Assembly: GCA_012295275.1 (NCBI GenBank)
Contig: CM022666.1
Location: forward strand, 8,884,423-8,948,422
From: Chrysomallon squamiferum
Lineage: Eukaryota; Mollusca; Gastropoda; Neomphalida; Peltospiridae
DNA: 64,000 nucleotides
Direction: 5' to 3'
Below, one piece after another: positions 57,131 to 64,000 of the stretch (positions within the stretch are counted from its first letter, which is position 1; every line of letters starts with the position of its first letter). Below the pieces are notes generated by a model. It searched no databases and was not told the origin of the DNA. It saw only the letters and a list, made by a program, of their open reading frames with translations. Both the position numbers and the translations under genes were made by a program.

Positions 57131-60100
57131 TCAATAGCTTCCATCCATTTCAATCTCTTCAATGGCCATGCTGCTGTTGTCTCCAATGCTGCTAACGTCA
57201 CCATCAACTTCAGTCAGTCGCAGTGGACTTTTAACACTTGTTGTGTGTGATGTCATCACAGTAGTACCATCTCCACAACTATCTTCAGGTAACTTGTGAG
57301 CTGGAAACTGAATTTTGTCCTCACTTCTGAAATGTGGCTCACCACTGTCATCTAGAAAAAGAGAAATACGAAGAAAAAGTTATCTAAAAATAATTATTTT
57401 TTAAAAATTTGTTTTAATGGGTTTTTTATTTTTTATTATTATTTCAGAATTTTCTTGGATTTTTTAAAAATTTGTTTAATTTGGGATTTTCATTATTTTT
57501 GTTTAATAATTTTTAATTTCCTTTTTATTTTTTGTTATATTTTGTTTATTCTTTATTTATATTTTTAAATTACTTTTTTGTATTTTACTATTACTATTAC
57601 TATTTTATTTTCTTATTTACTTATTATTTTTTATGATGTTTTCTGATAACTTCTGACACACATAAATATCAGGTTATGTAAAAAAAAGAAACACACTGAC
57701 TTGAAATCAAACATATACTCTGATTTAGCTGAAATTTAAAATATTCTCTTTTAATACTATAAAGAAAATAAAATTTATTCTAAAATTACTATCACATGGT
57801 GACATTTCGGTCATGAGAGCTTCAATGACATTTCCGAGCATTGTTGTTGAGAAAGCATCATCTCTTCGTATTCCCAGGGCCTGACACAAATAAAAATAAA
57901 AATTGACATCAGCTCTAGAGAATTTATTATATTTTAAAGAAAAAAGATCATTACATAATCAAAAAAATTATATTAAACAATTAAAAATATGAAAGAAAGT
58001 GATATATTATTAACTATTTTTATTATTTTCAAATAGAACTGTTGATGAAATAAATATCAATATAGTAAAAAATGTTATTATTATTTCTATTTAATAAACA
58101 AATCAAAAACAGAAAACAATAATAAAATTCTGGTTTCTCCTTTTGGAGACATTTCATTTTAAAAACAAACTATCTACCTCACATACAAGAGAGTTACATT
58201 TGTACCTTATGGAAGTAATCTACTGCTTTGAAGTTATCTCCCTGTAAAGCATAGATGTAGCCAATGGCTGAATATGTAGAGGGATTCTGTGGTGAAAGTT
58301 TCTCAGCTTGTTTGTGATAGTCTAAAGCTTTGTCATATTTCCTGAAATAATAAGTACATAAAAGATGTGACAAAAAGAAATTAAAAAAAAAAAAAAAAAC
58401 AGTAACAATGCATAAAATACAGGCAATTTTTTATCAACATTGTAGAATCTTTTTAAAAAAATTGGAATCAGTCAGTAATTTATTCTACGAATGACATCAG
58501 GATCCTCAGTAAATGAAAATGTTTAACAGAGCAAAAAACATACTAGCTACTGGATATAACTTCTAATCAAAAATATTAAACCTCATTTTCTTATCACATA
58601 TGTATTAAACAATATAATAAGTAACAAGCAGTAAAGGTATTAAAAATTCTATGTATAATTACTTATTTCAAAATATACATTAAGTCTTACCTCAATTTTC
58701 GACATACATGACCAAGATTGTTTAAAAGAGGTTCCCATTTGTCCTCCAACATATCCTTACTGACCACCTGGACCTTGTCCAGAGCCTGCAGAAAATATCT
58801 CTCTGCTTCACACCAGCTGAAAAAGATCAAACAACAGTAATGTTTTTTTTATGTTTTTAGTGAAAATAAGTTGTTAAAATTTAACAGGCTGAAAAGATAA
58901 AGATAAATGTCTGGGTTTTTTAATTTTTTATTTCCTCATGTAAAATAAATAAGTGTTGTAATGATAGTTTCATTTGTTTTGTTTTCATTATTTGGAAGTA
59001 TTCAAAAATGGTGCTTTTCTGTCATAATTTTTATATTGTTATCGTAATTCCAATTCATATTTATTTTTTATCATCTGTATTTTTCAAAATATTTGAGTTG
59101 TAAAATACAACACCAGACATTCTGATTACTTACTCTTGATTCTGAAAAGCTATCACTCCCATCTCATGTAGAACAAAGGGATCTTCTGGTGCAATTTCCA
59201 GAGCCTGGCTGAAAAACCTCTCAGCTAACTTGAAATTATTAGTCAGTCCATATTCTAAACCTATGTACAAAACTGGTAAATGACATCTGAAAAATAAATA
59301 GTAATAAAAAGTAAAAAGTAAAAATAATAACAACAAAAACAACACATATAAAAACAAAAATAATTAAAATTAAAAAAATAATATAAATAATAATAATAAT
59401 AATAAATGCATTTTTCAACCAAGTATTTTTTTTTATTAACTTAGTTATTCTTCATGGATATTTTTTTTAATTAATCAAATTACTTCAACTGACCCCTGCA
59501 TGATCTGCGAAGCTGTGAAGTAGGCAGCCATTGCCTGGTCATGTTCATTTTCTGCAGCAAACGAATGTCCGAACGCCAGCCAGGCTGGCCCATACGCTCT
59601 GTCTAGTGTAGTTGCTTTGCTGTAAATATTTAACTTACCATTTTCATTTATATACAAAATTAAATCAAATAAAGTAAATGTTGAAAGACTGATGCAAAAA
59701 AAGATAAAATTCAACAATTTATGCATTTGATATAAAAGAAAATTGTTACAATCACACTTAATTACAGTTTTTGATATAAGATAAATATATTGTTATCATT
59801 GTTTCTAAAAACTGCATTTTTTTAACAGAATTATTTTTTTAGTGATGTTATTTTATTAATTAAAATCAATCTCTGAAAGTGCCTAACAGATAGCTAAAAA
59901 CAGTAAATATATATATACTGGCTTGTGTTCTATAATTATTTCTAACTTAACTGTAGTTATAATAATACTAACAAACAAATATAAAAATTCAAACTGAACA
60001 GTTTTAATTACTTCTTTCTCCCAATCCTGTTAACCAAAACGAAAATTGTACATGAAAATTAACTACCATTAATTGTAACAAATAACATAACCTGATGGAA

Positions 60101-63100
60101 ATTAATAATTTTTACATGGATATCAGTTTAACAATGAGTCATGTCAGTTGAATAAAATGTGAGCAACAAACAAGTGTTTTAATTCCAGTATTAACACAAA
60201 ACAAGGTGTGTCTGTTGGACATTCAATTCTGAATTCTAATCTTTAGCTTCTTACCTTAAATATCTTCTAGCTGGGTCAATTTTACTTGTTAATAAATAAT
60301 AACAGCCAACTGCAAACCATGATACCTGAAATTCAAACGCACAGAATTTATCTTACTTTCTGCATCACTCAGATGACATTAGGGATATTATTATTATTAT
60401 TATTATAAAGTTGTTGCTCTTACAGTTATCATTTAAAAAATTGTTATGTTATTATTATCACCATTGTCATGTTTATTTTGAAGTGATTACATTATTAATA
60501 TCATCATTATTTTTATTATGAAGTAATTACATTATTATCATTATTATTTTTTATTATGAAGTGACTACATTACTGTTCCTAATCTTTAACTGAAGACATT
60601 TAATCAGAACAATTAAAAAGAAAAATAATAAAAGATTATTTTAATTACACAATATTTTCTTTATTTAACATTTCTCATCTAAAAACAATTTTAACTAAGC
60701 TATTACAGTGTAACAAATAAATCTAATAAAATAATTTATGAATTTTAATGTTAAACATATCATATCACATGGAACAAAACACTAAAATATACCTGCCAGG
60801 TATTAAACCTTTTATCTGCCTTATGAATTACCAGAAAACTGATTTTAGAAATATAATAATTTACATTCATTAAACAATTTTATTTTTTATTTTACTCATT
60901 TAGTCAATATGCCTGAAACACGGAAAATCAAGAATTCGGGTACATCTAGTCCAAAGCTTGCAGGATAAATGGTCTGGTACCTGTGTAATTTTTTAAATGT
61001 TTATTTTTCATTTTTATTTTTTATTTTTTATAACAGATTATAAGAAAAATATACACACGTTAGATTAAACTGAAGAGTCATAAACATTACTGACACTAAT
61101 ATAGACAAATAAATAAATAAATAACAATGAAATAAAGAACAGAACTGATAATAGTCAGATATAAAAATAACAACATATCATCTAAACCTGTCTAAAGAAC
61201 ACTTACCGGTTTTGATGGGTATGATTCTACTAGTTTGTGAGCAAGGAAAAAGAGAGCTGTAATTAAAATTAAATCAGTTATTAATTATATGAAAAAAATG
61301 ACCAAGTTATTATTTTTCAATAATCATATATGGTAAGGCAAAAATAAAAAAAATAATATGAAAAAATATTTAACTCACAAATTTTAAAACAACAAAGATG
61401 TTTCATTAAAATGAATGATTCTTGAGGACAATATTTAAATGATAACTAGCATATAAAAATAATAACAATAAAAATTAATAAGCAATTTAAAAGAATTAAT
61501 CACAGATCTTCTCAATTATTTTAAATGTTCTGTTAGAGGTTTTTTTAAAATTTAAAAAGGTTTCGGAAATGAATGGAAAAACAAAAAGAAATTGAAAAAG
61601 AAAAGCTAAAAGATATAAATAAATGTTTACTAGAGACAAACTCACCATTTGCATTTTTAAGTTCAAACAAGACAGCAATATGAAGAGGAAGACACTGGCT
61701 GTTGTAGGGATCTCGTGTTAACACCCTAAAATAAAAATAAACTCTTTACATTTCTCATACAAAATATAAAATGTATTCTCTCTCCTGTATCTAGTGGTTT
61801 TTAACCAACCTTGGTACGAAAATATTTTTAAAAATTATTGTATAGTAAATCATATTCTTATGAAGGTAAATAATATAGGTATACTAGAATATTTAGTAGA
61901 TTTATGTGGGTTTTAGCAGTATCTATATCTTGGCTTTCAAGATACTAACACAAATAGTGTAAAATTACTGTATTTTATACAACTTATGTGTGTCCAATGA
62001 ACCTATGCTGATTTTTACAAATCTGTGTTTTACCAGGGATAAAACTTTTAACTATTTTAATAGTATTTTGTTATTATTCAATGTCATACTTTATTATGTT
62101 AGGGATTCTGTTTTTTGCTCTTTGTCTCTTTTTTAATGATAACACAGAAAACATTCTCCAACTTGTCTAAGGACTCTTTTTATCACAAGCAGAAAAAGCA
62201 CTATAATTTTTACCTTCTCATAAACAGAAAAATAGATTGACTGGACACTGGTCAGCAAAAACCATGTAACTATGACATATAGCCACAGAACAGGTATTTC
62301 ATTTACTTATTTATTTAGTTAGTTAGTTAGTTAGTTTTTAAAACTAAAATGAAACAGAATATAAACACTAACAACAGATGACAAACTGTTTAATAACAGT
62401 TCACTTACGATGATGTTATTTTGTAACACTCTCTGAAACCACAGTTGTAGTAGTGACGTTCAGCCAGGTTGACAATGATATCAATGTTGTCTTGTAAAAT
62501 ACCCAGTGAACTTGGAACTGTTATGCTGCCTGGTTTGTTGTACTGAAGTAAAATACATACATACATGAATAATAAATTATAAATTATTTTCATATATTTT
62601 CATATAAAAATTCATGAAAACAAACATTATTCATCTGAGATATTTAATTCCAATAAAAAATAAATAAATTAATAATAATAATAATAATAAAACAGTAACA
62701 ATGGCTTCATATAAAATGTATTCACCTTTTTCAATTTATTTTCATATAAAAATTTAACAAGTTCCATTTCATCTTCTGAGCACTGTTCTTTGAATGGCAA
62801 AGATTCTATGAGATTCCTTTCTGAAACAAAGTTTAGATCACTCAGATAAAGTATAAATTAGGTGGACTCACTTTAAAATGATCTTCTAACTATGCCATTT
62901 GACACATCTGATCTTAAGGCCTAACACAGTCACAATGGTGTGAATGTTTTAACATTAGTATTGTCATTGCTTTTTCAGTGTTCTTAATCTCACAATGAGG
63001 TTTTTTGTTATATTGTTTATTTATTTATTTATTTATTCTGTTTCTTTTTTTTTTTCAGTGATGAGAAAGACACTGGTGTTAAAGTTTATATTTTTGGAGA

Positions 63101-63749
63101 AAACTCTTGAACACTGAATACAATAATGGTTAGGGCAAAGAACTGGATAAACAAATTACCGTAAGGTTCTGATAAGCCTGCCTTTCATAAATGAAAACAT
63201 ATTTTATATCAATATTTAAACATTTATTTTATATACCATGTATTTTTTCTGACACATAAATAAACAAATAAACAACCATATTTAACATGAAACAAATTCT
63301 GAATTATTTTTAGATGACACATTATCAAAGTGTCTACTATTTATGCATTATTTCCTCAACATCTGTGATGTAATACATAGACCATGTCTAAGTTTATACA
63401 TAAAACATGTGGTTAAATATGAGACTTCATTCTTATATTACTGGGGATACAGTTATGGTTTTTGTTTTTGTTTAAACTCTCGAGTTTTTTCCCCATAAAC
63501 TGTTGTTTGTTTTTGTGTAAGGGGTCATTTGTTTTTGTGTAAACTATTAACATTTTGTCGTAAAGTGTTCTTGAATAAACTGTGGATACCTTCTTGTGAT
63601 GTCATCATGTGGTGATTGACCAATAAGTCAAGAGCTTCAAAACAGTAAACATCATGTTTAAGAGCTTCACGAAAACAAACTGTCGCCAAACTTCGATTGT
63701 CCATCGCTTCATAGATTTTACCACGTAACAAAGCTATTGAATGTTCTAC
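57131..63749 (-). CDS. CDC16: CDC16 / APC6, anaphase-promoting complex TPR subunit (5' partial)
   Basis: Scaffold subunit of the APC/C ubiquitin ligase, which drives mitotic exit in the nucleus and cytosol. Twelve exons in transcript order: 63749-63590, 62820-62726, 62542-62409, 61725-61646, 61256-61207, 60325-60255, 59619-59494, 59286-59134, 58816-58691, 58341-58206, 57880-57796, 57351-57131. Phases agree throughout, giving 478 residues plus stop. About 140-150 N-terminal residues, judged from the usual length of about 620, lie beyond the right edge. Characteristic TPR stretches: LLRGKIYEAMDNRSLA, LAERHYYNCGF, YGPAWLAFGHSFAAENEHDQ, LYIGLEYGLTNN, APEDPFVLHEMGV, WEPLLNNLGHVCRKL, STYSAIGYIYALQGD. 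The tail is acidic and Ser-rich and ends EEIEMDGSY. The penultimate donor (CCAT then GTGATA) is weaker than the others but is the one that keeps frame. Confidence 0.95.
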
Positions 63750-64000
63750 CTATGAATATAAAACAAAAATATGTTATTTGTTACTGATATGAACTCAATA
63801 TAACCAGACAAGTAAAAAATGGTAAAAATTTTAAAAACTAAAAACAAAAATTAAATAAAAATGAAACGGATTCTGTTGTGTGGTTTTAAATTGTACATAG
63901 AGATATAATCCAGACCAATGTCTCTAATAAATCTTTTTTAAAAACAAAAGTGAAAATAAAATTTTAAAATTATAATGAAATCTGACATTTTAACTGAAAT
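63750..64000 (-). other. CDC16 intron running off the window
   Basis: AT-rich DNA upstream in transcript order of the first visible CDC16 exon. No further exon is recognisable before the edge. Confidence 0.6.

Overview
This is a window of an AT-rich, repeat-rich invertebrate animal genome. Genes are split by many introns with GT..AG borders. Microsatellites (ATT, AGT, CT, CATA, TG) and minisatellites are very abundant. The gene set (astacin proteases, a GT10 fucosyltransferase, CDC16) and repeat style suggest a lophotrochozoan, most likely a mollusc. That taxonomic call is an inference; no species-specific marker was seen.

Layout. (1) 1-5440: intergenic DNA with a minisatellite at 2.7-3.4 kb. 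(2) 5445-11376 (+) and 14102-19666 (-): two complete astacin-family secreted metalloprotease genes facing each other tail to tail. I rebuilt both exon by exon and the reading frame closes through every junction (429 and 580 residues). They share the pro-region, furin-type site, catalytic zinc motif and six-cysteine C-terminal module, but their C-terminal tails differ. Two introns of the + gene are filled with minisatellites built on 5' splice-site sequence. (3) About 21.2-43.7 kb: a recent, nested tandem duplication array. Each unit carries an unrecognised + strand gene (one terminal exon in six copies; two encode about 211 residues with internal 11-12 residue repeats) and a decayed genomic fragment of a fucosyltransferase gene. 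The two larger units also carry a small secreted cysteine-rich protein on the - strand, identical in both. (4) 47544-50550 (+): an intact two-exon alpha-1,3-fucosyltransferase, related to the fragments in the array. (5) 53-55 kb: tRNA-like SINE-type repeats and a dead Tc1-like transposon. (6) 57131-63749 (-): the last twelve exons of CDC16 (APC6), a subunit of the anaphase-promoting complex; its first exons lie beyond the right edge.

The most notable observations are the tandem amplification of a splice donor inside an astacin intron, and the young array that pairs an orphan repeat-containing gene with a cysteine-rich secreted peptide and fucosyltransferase relics. No operon-like organisation is expected or seen. 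The array is the only place where several loci appear to have evolved as one block.
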